This document shows, one piece after another, positions 52,928 through 60,655 of a stretch of 64,000 nucleotides of DNA. Origin of the DNA: H17-190 sp034435615 (GTDB lineage: Bacteria; Chloroflexota; Dehalococcoidia; SM23-28-2; HRBIN24); NCBI GenBank assembly GCA_034435615.1, contig DAOTWZ010000019.1:1-64000 (forward strand). The letters are read 5' to 3'. The notes beneath the pieces were generated by a model. That model worked only from the letters and a program-made list of their open reading frames with translations. It did not search any database and was not told where the DNA came from. A program made the translations under genes and the position numbers. Position 1 is the first letter of the stretch. Each line of letters starts with the position of its first letter.

Positions 52928-54181
52928 ATGGAGAAGCCCCTGGAGGGCGTGCGCGTGCTGGAGTTCACCAATGCCGTCGCCGGCCCGGTGGCCGGCTTCG
53001 TCCTGGCCGACCTGGGCGCCGAGGTCATCAAGGTGGAACCCACCCACCGCGGCAACCCTGCCGTCGTCGGCCCCCTCGTCCCCGGGGCGCCGGACCGCCC
53101 CTACAACCGCGTCCCCATGTTCAACGAACTCAACCGCGGTAAGGTGGGCCTCCCCCTGGACGTGGCCCGCCCGGAGGGGCGGGAACTCTTCCTGCGCCTC
53201 ACCGCCCTGTGCGACATCGTCCTGGAGAACTTCTCACCCCGGGCGCTGGAGGGGCTGCGCCTGGAGTACGAAGACCTGCGCCAGGCCCGGCCGGACATCA
53301 TCGTCGTCTCCATGCCCGCCTTCGGACGCACCGGGGCCTACCGCGACCGCCGCTCCTACGGCCCCGGCGTGGACGCCATGAGCGGCCTCTGCCACCTCAC
53401 CGGCTACCGGGGCGCCGGGCGCCCCATGAAGCCGGGCAACTTCTTCTGCGACTACAACGCCGGCCTGCTGGCCGCCTTCTCCGCCATGGCCGCCCTCTGG
53501 CACAGGCGCCTCACCGGGGAGGGGCAGTTCCTGGAGTGCGCCCTCCTGGACAGCGAGCTCCCCCTGGTAGGTGACGCCCTCCTGGACGCCTTCTTCAACG
53601 GCCGCCCCGGCGCTCCCCTGGGCAACCGCCATCCCTGGATGGCCCCCCACGGCGTCTACCCCTGCCGGGGCGAGGACGCCTGGCTGGCCATCGCCTGCCC
53701 GTCCGATGCCGCCTTCCAGGCCCTCTGCCAGGCCATGGGCCGGCCTGAGCTGGCCCAAGACCCCCGCTTCCGCACCCTGACGGAACGCTACCGCCACCAG
53801 GACGAGCTGGACGAGGAGATCGCTGCCTGGACACGGGAGCGGGACGCCTACGAGGCGATGCATCTCCTGCAGGAGGCTGGCGTCCCCGCCGCTCCCGTCC
53901 TGGACGCCGGCCAGCTCCACCGCGACCCCCAGTATGCGGCCCGGGGCTACTTCGTCCCCGTCCGCCACCCGGAGATGGGGACGGCGCCCGTGCCCGGCCT
54001 GGCCTTCCGCTACCAGGAGATGGCAGCCACCCCGGCGGGGCCGGCCCCCCGCTTCGGCGAGCATATAGACTACGTGCTGGGGGACCTGCTGGGCCTCGCA
54101 CGGGAAGAGATTGAGGCGCTGGAGAGCTCCGGCGTGGTGGCCCGCCAGCCCCGGCTGCCCGGGGCGCCCAGCGCCGTATGA
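52928..54181 (+). CDS. CaiB/BaiF-family CoA-transferase (second copy)
   Basis: 417 residues from ATG 52928, with GTAGGAGGAGGG upstream. GVRVLEFTNAVAGPVAGFVLADLGAEVIKVEPTHRGN is the family's first block. NGRPGAPLGNRHPWMAPHGVYPCRGEDAWLAIAC is the second. The formyl-CoA transferase Asp segment reads YGPGVDAMSGL, the alternative YGP type common in carnitine-related members. Only about a quarter to a third of residues appear shared with the preceding copy, judged by eye. Next on the strand is a small GIY-YIG-like protein. Confidence 0.92.
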   Translation: MEKPLEGVRVLEFTNAVAGPVAGFVLADLGAEVIKVEPTHRGNPAVVGPLVPGAPDRPYNRVPMFNELNRGKVGLPLDVARPEGRELFLRLTALCDIVLENFSPRALEGLRLEYEDLRQARPDIIVVSMPAFGRTGAYRDRRSYGPGVDAMSGLCHLTGYRGAGRPMKPGNFFCDYNAGLLAAFSAMAALWHRRLTGEGQFLECALLDSELPLVGDALLDAFFNGRPGAPLGNRHPWMAPHGVYPCRGEDAWLAIACPSDAAFQALCQAMGRPELAQDPRFRTLTERYRHQDELDEEIAAWTRERDAYEAMHLLQEAGVPAAPVLDAGQLHRDPQYAARGYFVPVRHPEMGTAPVPGLAFRYQEMAATPAGPAPRFGEHIDYVLGDLLGLAREEIEALESSGVVARQPRLPGAPSAV

Positions 54182-54193
54182 GGGGGAAGGACG

Positions 54194-54562
54194 ATGCCCA
54201 TACGGAAGCCCTGGACCAGCTTCGACCCGTCCCAGCTACGGCGGCTGCCTGCCGCCCTCGGCGTCTACGAGCTGGGGGACGAGGAGGGGAACGTCATCTA
54301 CATCGGCTGCGCCGGGGGCCGGGACGCCTTCGGCCTGCGGGGGCGCATCGCCCACCACTTCGACCCCGCCCAGGAGAGCAATCCCGTCATCCGGGAGCGG
54401 GCCCGCCTCTACCGCTACGAGGTCAACTCCTCGTACATGACCCGCTGGTCGGAGCTGCTGACCCTTTACCGTGAGGAGCACGGCCGCCTCCCCGAGGGGA
54501 ACGAGGCGGCCCCCGGCGAGCTGCCGCCCCTGGGCCGCTTCCACTGGACGCGGCAGGGCTGA
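54194..54562 (+). CDS. Small GIY-YIG-like protein
   Basis: 122 residues from ATG 54194, 12 bases after the CoA-transferase gene, with GGGGGAAGGACG upstream. GVYELGDEEGNVIYIG fits the GIY-x10-YIG core, and LRGRI supplies the catalytic-type Arg. The C-terminal half (SSYMTRWSELLTLYREEHGRLPEGN) has a helical arrangement not typical of UvrC or homing nucleases. It may be a small GIY-YIG protein of unknown function, possibly without nuclease activity. Its place between CoA-metabolism genes is unexplained. Confidence 0.7.
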   Translation: MPIRKPWTSFDPSQLRRLPAALGVYELGDEEGNVIYIGCAGGRDAFGLRGRIAHHFDPAQESNPVIRERARLYRYEVNSSYMTRWSELLTLYREEHGRLPEGNEAAPGELPPLGRFHWTRQG

Positions 54563-54598
54563 GAGCATAGCCAGCACCACGAGAGGGAGGAGGACGCC

Positions 54599-55759
54599 AT
54601 GGACCTGCGCATGACCGACGAACAGCGGCTCATCGTGGAGACGATACGGCGCTTCGTCAACGAGCAGATCATCCCCCTGGAGGGAGAGCTGGACCCGGAC
54701 GCCGAGGAGCTGCCGGATGAGGACTACCAGCGCCTCTCGACCATGGTCAAGGAGATGGGCTTCTGGAACTTCTTCGTCCCCGCCGAGTTCGGCGGCCCCG
54801 GGCTGGACCTGGTGACCCAGTGCCTGGCGGCGGAGGAGATGAGCCAGCACCGGGCGGGCCTCTACGCCCCCTGCTACCACACCTTCGGCCACGCCGGCCT
54901 GGTCCAGCTCTACGAGGCCAACGAGGAGCAGCGGGAGCGCTACCTCTACCCCCTGCTGCGGGGGGAGAAGAAGGTCTTCTTCGCCCTCACTGAGCCCAGC
55001 GGCGGCTCCGACCCGGCGCGGGCCATCAAGACCACCGCCGTGCGGGACGGTGACTACTGGGTGCTCAACGGCACCAAGACCTTCATCTCCGGCGCTGACC
55101 AGGCCGACTTCGGCCTCGTCTTCGCCAGGACGGATCCCGCCCGCGGCCGCGCCGGCATCACCTGCTTCATCGTGGACACCGACACCCCTGGCTTCCGCGT
55201 GCGGCGGGTGATCCACACCCTGCGCAACGTCCACCACCCCTGCGAGATCGAGTTCGACAACTGCCGCGTCCCCCACAGCAACGTCCTGGGGCAGGTGGGC
55301 GGCGGCTTCGCCATCGCCAATGACCGTCTGACCCGCAACCGTGTCACCTACGCCGCCAACTCCCTGGGGGTGGCGGTGGCCGCCCAGCGGATGGCCATCC
55401 GCTGGGCCAAGCAGCGGGAGACCTTCGGCGACCTCCTGGCCAACCGTCAGGCCATCCAGTGGATGCTGGTGGACAACGAGGTGGACATCCGCACCTCACG
55501 CTGGATCATCCTGGACGCCGCCAGCAAGGCCGACCACGGCGAGCCCTTCCGCTTCGAGGCGTCCATGGCCAAGATGATGGCCACGGAGGCGGCCAGCCGG
55601 GTAGTGGACCGCTGTATCCAGATCCACGGCGGCCTGGGCGTCACCAAAGACCTCCCCCTGGAGCGCTGGTGGCGGGAGCTGCGCATCCGCCGCATCGGCG
55701 AGGGGCCGACGGAGGTGCACCGCATGGTCATTGCCCGCGACCTCCTGAGCCAGGGCTGA
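54599..55759 (+). CDS. Acyl-CoA dehydrogenase with catalytic Glu
   Basis: 386 residues from ATG 54599, with GAGGGAGGAGG upstream. Full ACAD architecture: FALTEPSGGSDPARA near 120-135, LPLERWWRELRIRRIGEGPTEVHRMVIARDLL near the end. The Glu in GEGPTEVHR is where MCAD has its base, unlike the ACAD at 9001. QIHGGLGVTKDLPLERW is typical. It dehydrogenates an acyl-CoA, passing electrons to an electron-transfer flavoprotein. Last gene of the run begun by the crotonase at 50905. Confidence 0.94.
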   Translation: MDLRMTDEQRLIVETIRRFVNEQIIPLEGELDPDAEELPDEDYQRLSTMVKEMGFWNFFVPAEFGGPGLDLVTQCLAAEEMSQHRAGLYAPCYHTFGHAGLVQLYEANEEQRERYLYPLLRGEKKVFFALTEPSGGSDPARAIKTTAVRDGDYWVLNGTKTFISGADQADFGLVFARTDPARGRAGITCFIVDTDTPGFRVRRVIHTLRNVHHPCEIEFDNCRVPHSNVLGQVGGGFAIANDRLTRNRVTYAANSLGVAVAAQRMAIRWAKQRETFGDLLANRQAIQWMLVDNEVDIRTSRWIILDAASKADHGEPFRFEASMAKMMATEAASRVVDRCIQIHGGLGVTKDLPLERWWRELRIRRIGEGPTEVHRMVIARDLLSQG

Positions 55760-55833
55760 GGCGCCCCAGGCCCCCGGGCGACGCCGCCCCAGGGCCGGGG
55801 CCGCGCCGGGAGCAAAATATTTTATCGATTGTA

Positions 55834-55861
55834 TTGATTTTTCTCACAGGGGCGTCATAAT
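55834..55861 (+). promoter_or_regulatory. Promoter for the first substrate-binding lipoprotein
   Basis: TTGATT (55834-55839), a 16-base spacer and CATAAT (55856-55861), in a strikingly AT-rich stretch (AAAATATTTTATCGATTG) amid GC-rich DNA. The ribosome site CCAAGGAGGAACGCC and ATG 55895 follow. Confidence 0.65.
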
Positions 55862-55894
55862 GGGGCCATACCACACACACCAAGGAGGAACGCC

Positions 55895-57169
55895 ATGCGA
55901 CCCCCCTCCCGGAGACCCCTTGGCTGGCCCCTTCCCCTCCTGGTGGCAGCGTTAGCCCTCCTCCTGGCCGCCTGCGGGGGTGGCGGCGCCGGGGAGGCCC
56001 CGGCCACCGGGGAGCCGATCTCCGTCGGCATGATATACGACGCCACCGGCCCCGTCTCCAACCTCCTGACCCCCGCCCGCCAGGCCGTGGAGGACTACTT
56101 CAACCTGGTCAATAAGCGAGGAGGGATAGACGGTCACCCCGTGCGGGCGTCCTACTGCGATGCCGGCTACGAGGTGGCGCGGGGCGTCAACTGCTACGAG
56201 CAGTTCAAGCGGGAGGGCGTCGTCGTCTTCTACGCCGACGGCTCGGCCATCGGCGAGGGGGTGGCCTCCCGCGCCGCCGCCGACCGCCTCCCCGGCTTCG
56301 TCGTCTCCGGGCCGGGCGCCTACACCAACAGCGAGCGCGCCCCTTACATGTTCGCCGCCATAGGGGGGAGCCGCTGGTCGCAGGCGGCTGCCTCGGTGAA
56401 GGTGGTGCTGGACGCCTGGAAGAAGGAGGGCAGGAGCGGCCAGCCCCGGGTGGCCTACCTCTACATAGACTCGGTCGTCGGCCGGGACTCCCTGGAGGTG
56501 CTGAACCGCCTGTCCCAGCAGGAGGGCTTCGAGCTGCGCACCTTCGCCATCCCGCCCCCGGCCATCGACGTGGCCGCCCAGATGACGGACATCGTCCAGC
56601 GCTACCGGGCGGACTACATCATCGCCGACGCCTTCGGACGCACGCCGGCGCCGGTCATCAAGGCGGCCAAAGACCTGCAGTTCCCCCTGGAGAAGATCGT
56701 CTTCTACACCTTCGGCATCGGCGACGCTCATGTGCGGGCGGTGGGTAGCTGGGACCAGGTCCAGGGCTTCCAGGGCGTGGGCACCTGGCTCTTCGGCCCT
56801 GACCTCCCCATCGTCCAGGAGATCAGGGAGATGTACCAGAGGGAGGGGAAGAGCCCGCCCTCTTACCTGACGGAGGCCAACTACGAGTACTGCTACGGCC
56901 TGGCCATCGCCGCCATCATAGAGGAGGCGCTACGACAGGCCCTGAAGGCCCACGGCTGGCCCCTGGACGGCGAGAAGGTGAAGCAGGGGATGGAGAGCAT
57001 CAGGGGCGAGCCGGCCGGCATCATCCGCTTGCAGACGAGCCCCCGCGACCACGAGGGGGGCGGCTACGTGCGCCTGCTGCGGGTGCAGGGAGACCGCTTC
57101 GTGCCGGTGACCGACTGGTTCAACGCCTACCGGGACGTGGTGGAAGAGGTGGCGGGCATCCGCCAGTAA
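55895..57169 (+). CDS. ABC transporter substrate-binding lipoprotein, branched-chain amino acid type
   Basis: 424 residues. Basic start RPPSRRP, hydrophobic core and lipobox LLAAC at about 23-27 then a Gly tract, so a lipoprotein. The periplasmic-binding fold opens EPISVGMIYDATGPVSN and follows with NKRGGIDGHPVRASYCDAGYEVARGVNCYEQF, of the Leu/Ile/Val-binding (LivJ/AmiC) type. It captures a small amino acid or amide-like ligand for an ABC permease. No permease or ATPase gene is next to it. It has its own AT-rich promoter and a strong terminator after it. Confidence 0.94.
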   Translation: MRPPSRRPLGWPLPLLVAALALLLAACGGGGAGEAPATGEPISVGMIYDATGPVSNLLTPARQAVEDYFNLVNKRGGIDGHPVRASYCDAGYEVARGVNCYEQFKREGVVVFYADGSAIGEGVASRAAADRLPGFVVSGPGAYTNSERAPYMFAAIGGSRWSQAAASVKVVLDAWKKEGRSGQPRVAYLYIDSVVGRDSLEVLNRLSQQEGFELRTFAIPPPAIDVAAQMTDIVQRYRADYIIADAFGRTPAPVIKAAKDLQFPLEKIVFYTFGIGDAHVRAVGSWDQVQGFQGVGTWLFGPDLPIVQEIREMYQREGKSPPSYLTEANYEYCYGLAIAAIIEEALRQALKAHGWPLDGEKVKQGMESIRGEPAGIIRLQTSPRDHEGGGYVRLLRVQGDRFVPVTDWFNAYRDVVEEVAGIRQ

Positions 57170-57188
57170 CGTCCGGGGCGTCCAGCAC

Positions 57189-57217
57189 GGGGCGGGGGCC
57201 ATGCTGGCCCCCGCCCC
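57189..57217. terminator. Hairpin terminator after the lipoprotein gene
   Basis: Perfect 13-bp stem GGGGCGGGGGCCA / TGGCCCCCGCCCC with a TGC loop, 20 bases past the stop and between convergent genes. No U-tract. Confidence 0.75.
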
Positions 57218-57269
57218 AGGCCTTCACAGTGCCAGGCTTCCCCCGGTATGGGCTCCCTCCCCCGCACGC

Positions 57270-58202
57270 CTAGTCTTGAGCGAAGGCCATTCTGAGCGAG
57301 GCCGCCGATGTCCAGAGGGAGTGGCGCCCCGCGGATATGACGTGGTAGAGGCTGGTGAAGCCGTGGATCATCCCCTGGTAGCGGAGCCGCGCCGTCGGCA
57401 CCCCCGCCCGCGCCAGCCTCAGAGCATACTCCTCCGCCTCGTCCCGCAGGGGGTCGTACTCGGCGGTGATGACGGTGGCCGCCGGCAGGCCGGCCAGGTC
57501 GTGCGCCCGCAGGGGCGAGGCGTAGGGGCTCTCGCCGTCCGCCTCGTCCCGCAGGTAGTGGCCCCAGAACCAGACCATGTCCTGCTTGGTGAGGAGGTAG
57601 CCCTCAGCGTTCTCGGTGTAGGAGGGAGTGTCGAAGGCGTAGTTGGTGACGGGGTAGATGAGGAGCTGATGGACGAGGCGAGGCCCGCCCCGCCGCTTGG
57701 CCATGTAGGCCACCACCGCCGCCAGGTTGCCGCCGGCGCTGTCGCCCCCCACGGCCAGGCGAGAGGGATCGCCCCCCAGGGCGGAGGCGTTCTGGGAGGC
57801 CCAAAGGGCGGCGGCGTAGCAGTCCTCGGGAGCGGCGGGGAACTTGTGCTCCGGCGCCAGCCGGTAGTCCACGGATATGGTGATGCAGCTGGCGTACCTG
57901 GTCAGACAGCGGCAGACGGAGTCATGGGTCTCCAGGTTGCCGATGACCCATCCCCCGCCGTGGTAGTAGACCAGGACGCCGAAGGGCCCCTGACCCTCCG
58001 GCCAGTAGATGCGCGCCGGTATCTCCCCGCCCGGGCCGGGCACCTTGCCGTCCTCCACCTTGGCCACCTGGGGCCGGGGCACGTCCCCCAGCAGGGCCAC
58101 GATGGCCTCCCGGGCCTCTGCCACCGTCATCTGGTGGAAGGGCTTGCCGCCCATCTCCGCCAGTTGCCTGAGGAAGGCCTCCACCTCTGGGTCCAGCGGC
58201 AT
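57270..58202 (-). CDS. Alpha/beta hydrolase, hormone-sensitive-lipase type
   Basis: 310 residues from ATG 58202. Oxyanion-hole HGGGW at 81-85, nucleophile Ser155 in GGDSAGG, then an Asp in TAEYDPLRDEAE and a His in GMIHGF. This is the HSL/type IV esterase pattern. It has an N-terminal cap of about 45 residues before the fold. Usually cleaves short or medium acyl esters. Starts two bases after the stop of the upstream hydrolase gene (TAGCCATG), so they share a transcript. No signal peptide. Confidence 0.92.
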   Translation of the reverse strand: MPLDPEVEAFLRQLAEMGGKPFHQMTVAEAREAIVALLGDVPRPQVAKVEDGKVPGPGGEIPARIYWPEGQGPFGVLVYYHGGGWVIGNLETHDSVCRCLTRYASCITISVDYRLAPEHKFPAAPEDCYAAALWASQNASALGGDPSRLAVGGDSAGGNLAAVVAYMAKRRGGPRLVHQLLIYPVTNYAFDTPSYTENAEGYLLTKQDMVWFWGHYLRDEADGESPYASPLRAHDLAGLPAATVITAEYDPLRDEAEEYALRLARAGVPTARLRYQGMIHGFTSLYHVISAGRHSLWTSAASLRMAFAQD

Positions 58203-58204
58203 GG

Positions 58205-59029
58205 CTACCCCCTGAGGAAGTCCAGCACCATGGGCACCACCCTGTCCACCTGCTCGAGCTGCACCAGGTGGCCGGCGCCCCTGACGACCTCCAGCCTCGC
58301 CCCCTTGATGCGGCGGGCGAACTCCTCGCCATAGGCGATGGGGACCAGGGCGTCCTGCTCCCCCCAGATGATGAGGGTGGGCGCCCGGATACGGTGGAGA
58401 CGCTTGCGCAGCCCCTTGTCCGGTATGGGCCAGACGAACTTGCCGGTGGAGGCGAGGGCCCATACGAAGCGGGCCTGCACCTTCACCTGGGTCTCCGTAT
58501 CGGCGCCGGGGGGCGGGGTGAGGGAGCCCAGGAACCGCTGCACCGCCGGCGCCTGCAGGTCGTGGGCGAGGAGGGCCGGCAGCTCCTGCGGGGAGGCTAT
58601 CGTCCACTTCAGAGTGGTCACCGGCTGGTCCTCCCGCCACAGGCCGATGGGAGCGATGGCGACGAGCCTGGATACCCGCTCCGGGCAGTGGGCGGCCAGC
58701 TCGCAGGCCAGCATCCCGCCGTAGGAGTGGCCGATGACGGGGACGGGCCCCAGGCCCAGCCCCTCCAGGAGCTCGTCATAGAGCAGGACGAGGTCCCACA
58801 GGTTGTCCAGCTTGTAGACATCGTTGGGGTCGCTCTCGCCGGTGCCCGGGTGATGGGGCATGTAGAGGGTGTAGCTCTGGGCCAGACGGTCCAGGAACTC
58901 GTCGCCCTGGAGGTGCGGGCCGCCGGCGCCGTGCAGGAAGACGAGGGGCGGCCCGTCGCCCCGCACGTCCACGGGTACCTCGATCTGTTCGGCCCACACC
59001 CTGAGCCGCTCCAGACGCTGGGTGACCAT
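58205..59029 (-). CDS. Alpha/beta hydrolase
   Basis: 274 residues from ATG 59029, with GGAGG five bases upstream; GTG 59035 is an alternative. Fold begins VDVRGDGPPLVFLHGAGGP with the HG motif, nucleophile Ser in IGHSYGGM near 104, Asp in LIIWGEQDALVPI, and His in GAGHLVQLEQ. The C-C hydrolase/haloperoxidase-like group has this order. LVWFAPIGLW-like segment (VAIAPIGLWRED) follows. Substrate unknown. A 30-bp perfect palindrome lies upstream. Confidence 0.9.
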   Translation of the reverse strand: MVTQRLERLRVWAEQIEVPVDVRGDGPPLVFLHGAGGPHLQGDEFLDRLAQSYTLYMPHHPGTGESDPNDVYKLDNLWDLVLLYDELLEGLGLGPVPVIGHSYGGMLACELAAHCPERVSRLVAIAPIGLWREDQPVTTLKWTIASPQELPALLAHDLQAPAVQRFLGSLTPPPGADTETQVKVQARFVWALASTGKFVWPIPDKGLRKRLHRIRAPTLIIWGEQDALVPIAYGEEFARRIKGARLEVVRGAGHLVQLEQVDRVVPMVLDFLRG

Positions 59030-59067
59030 CTCCACCTCCTGGCAGATGGACTCACCACCACAGTATA

Positions 59068-59097
59068 CAGCGGGGGCCCGCCGGCGGGCCCCCGCTG
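59068..59097. terminator. Long palindromic hairpin after the LLM gene
   Basis: 30 bases, perfect palindrome (CAGCGGGGGCCCGCC and its complement, no spacer). It follows the LLM stop (59102) by four bases on the minus strand and precedes the hydrolase. Probably a transcription terminator without U-tract, separating the LLM gene from the hydrolase pair. Confidence 0.7.
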
Positions 59098-59101
59098 CGC
59101 A

Positions 59102-60328
59102 TCAGGTGGCGGCGGGCTGCTTCAGCAGCTTCTTGGGCCACCAGTGGTTCTCCCAGCGGCCCTCCCAGATGCCCCGCAGGTGGGGCAGGACCTCCCGGGC
59201 GAAGAGCTCGTAGTTCTTGAGGGTCAGCTCGTGGGGCATGGAGCCGATCTGCAGCAGCACCATCAGGTTGCCCACCCGCAGCCGCTTGATGACGTCCTCC
59301 AGGCGGTCGCGGACGGTCTCGGGGCTACCTGAGATGACGAACTCCTGGTCCACGAAGTCCTTGTAGCGCAGTTCCTTCAGCTCCTCGAAGCGGAGGCCGC
59401 CCCGGCGCAGGGAGTACACCAGGCTCTCGTAGTCCTGGTAGCCGGGGATGGCGAACCACTCGGTGGGGATGTGGAGGCACTTGCGGTAGAAGTACTCGAT
59501 GTGGCGGGCGTACTCCTCCTCGGCCCGGGCGTCGGTCTCGGAGACCGTCACCAGCTGCAGGTAGCCGAAGCGGTAGGGGTTGAGGTCCTTCCCCAGCTCC
59601 TGCAGGTCCTCCCAGTAGGCGTTGGCCACCGGCTCCGCCGCCCTAGCGCCGAAGTAGCTGAGGAAGCAGTAGCAGAGGTCGTTCTCGGCGGCGAAGCGCC
59701 AGGTGGTACGGGAGCCGGCGCCGGGAAGCCAGATGGGCGGATAGGGCTTCTGGACAGGGCGGGGCCAGACGTCCACGGCCGGGAGCTGCCAGAACTTGCC
59801 ATTCCAGGCGAAGACCTCGTTGGCGGTCCAGGCCCTGATGATGAGCTGGAGGGCCTCCCGGAAGCGCTCACGGTGCTCCAGCGGCGGCACCCCGTAGCAG
59901 ATCTCTACGTCCATGGAGGTGCCCATGGGGACGCCGGCCACCAGCCGCCCGCCGCTTATGCAGTCCAGCATGGCGTACTCCTCAGCGATGCGGTGGGGCG
60001 GCTGGGTGGTGGCCAGGGTGGAGCCCATCTGGACGATGGCGACGTCCAGGCCCTGGTCGCGGGTGGCCTTGGCCAGGATGGCGCCCATCAGGTTGGGATT
60101 GGGCATGAAGCCATAGGCGTTCTGGTGGTGCTCGTTGGTGCAGAGGCCGTCCAGCCCCAGCTTGGCGCCGTAGAGGAGCTCGTCCAGCGTCCAGTTGTAG
60201 TATTCCCCTACCCGTTCGGGATCGGACAGCTCCCACCAGGGCGGGTCCACCCACACGGAGCGGTAGCGCTGTTCGAAGTCGTCGGGGAGCTCACGGTGGG
60301 GCATCAGTTGGAAGGCGGAGACCTTCAT
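59102..60328 (-). CDS. LLM-type flavin-dependent monooxygenase-like protein
   Basis: 408 residues from ATG 60328, with GAGGAGGTGTCAGCC before it. Opens MKVSAFQLMPHRELPDDFEQRYRSVWVD. The luciferase-like barrel has AKLGLDGLCTNEHHQNAYGFMPNPNLMGAIL, ISGGRLVAGVPMGTSMD and PPIWLPGAG, of the bacterial-luciferase/alkane-monooxygenase group. It is longer than the other LLM enzyme in the window (305 residues). It has a good promoter and a hairpin at its end, so is likely monocistronic. Substrate unknown. Confidence 0.9.
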   Translation of the reverse strand: MKVSAFQLMPHRELPDDFEQRYRSVWVDPPWWELSDPERVGEYYNWTLDELLYGAKLGLDGLCTNEHHQNAYGFMPNPNLMGAILAKATRDQGLDVAIVQMGSTLATTQPPHRIAEEYAMLDCISGGRLVAGVPMGTSMDVEICYGVPPLEHRERFREALQLIIRAWTANEVFAWNGKFWQLPAVDVWPRPVQKPYPPIWLPGAGSRTTWRFAAENDLCYCFLSYFGARAAEPVANAYWEDLQELGKDLNPYRFGYLQLVTVSETDARAEEEYARHIEYFYRKCLHIPTEWFAIPGYQDYESLVYSLRRGGLRFEELKELRYKDFVDQEFVISGSPETVRDRLEDVIKRLRVGNLMVLLQIGSMPHELTLKNYELFAREVLPHLRGIWEGRWENHWWPKKLLKQPAAT

Positions 60329-60368
60329 CGGCTGACACCTCCTCACCCTCTTCTCGCAGGCCGCCAGA

Positions 60369-60397
60369 TAACTACCATATATCGCTATAACTGTCAA
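60369..60397 (-). promoter_or_regulatory. Sigma-A promoter for the LLM gene
   Basis: On the minus strand TTGACA (60397-60392), a 17-base spacer and TAGTTA (60374-60369). Leader of about 34 bases. Confidence 0.7.
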
Positions 60398-60565
60398 AGG
60401 TTCATTTGTAACGTCACTAAAGCTGGCAGAGGCGAGCAGGGGCGCCCAGGGGAGACTGTGACGCGGATTCGCACTCGCTCGGCCCCTTCTCCGTCAGACT
60501 AAATAGGAAAGCTCTATGGTGTCTATAGAGACAAGCCGTGGCGAGGTGGCGGCGCCGGGGAGCGG

Positions 60566-60594
60566 TTGACCCTCTCCCGCGGGAGTGCTTCAAT
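60566..60594 (+). promoter_or_regulatory. Promoter for lpdA
   Basis: TTGACC (60566-60571), 17 bases, TTCAAT (60589-60594), with TGC directly before the -10. Transcription would start near 60601. Confidence 0.55.
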
Positions 60595-60604
60595 GGGCCG
60601 CTGA

Positions 60605-60633
60605 GGGGGCCGCCGGGACGGCCGGCGGCCCCC
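60605..60633 (+). other. Perfect 12-bp hairpin in the lpdA leader
   Basis: GGGGGCCGCCGG, a GACGG loop and CCGGCGGCCCCC. It begins about four bases after the predicted transcript start and ends 22 bases before the start codon. It could protect the 5' end of the mRNA or reduce translation; as a terminator it would lack a U-tract. Confidence 0.7.
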
Positions 60634-60655
60634 TGTGCACCGGGGGAAGGCAGGC

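Larger units (their letters stand above)
60329..60655. other. Divergent control region between LLM and lpdA
   Basis: 327 bases, more AT-rich than its neighbours. It holds the minus-strand LLM promoter (60369-60397), an inverted repeat CTCTAT-N7-ATAGAG (60512-60530) that could bind a TetR/GntR-type regulator, the lpdA promoter (60566-60594) and a leader hairpin (60605-60633). Nothing else is recognised. Confidence 0.6.
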
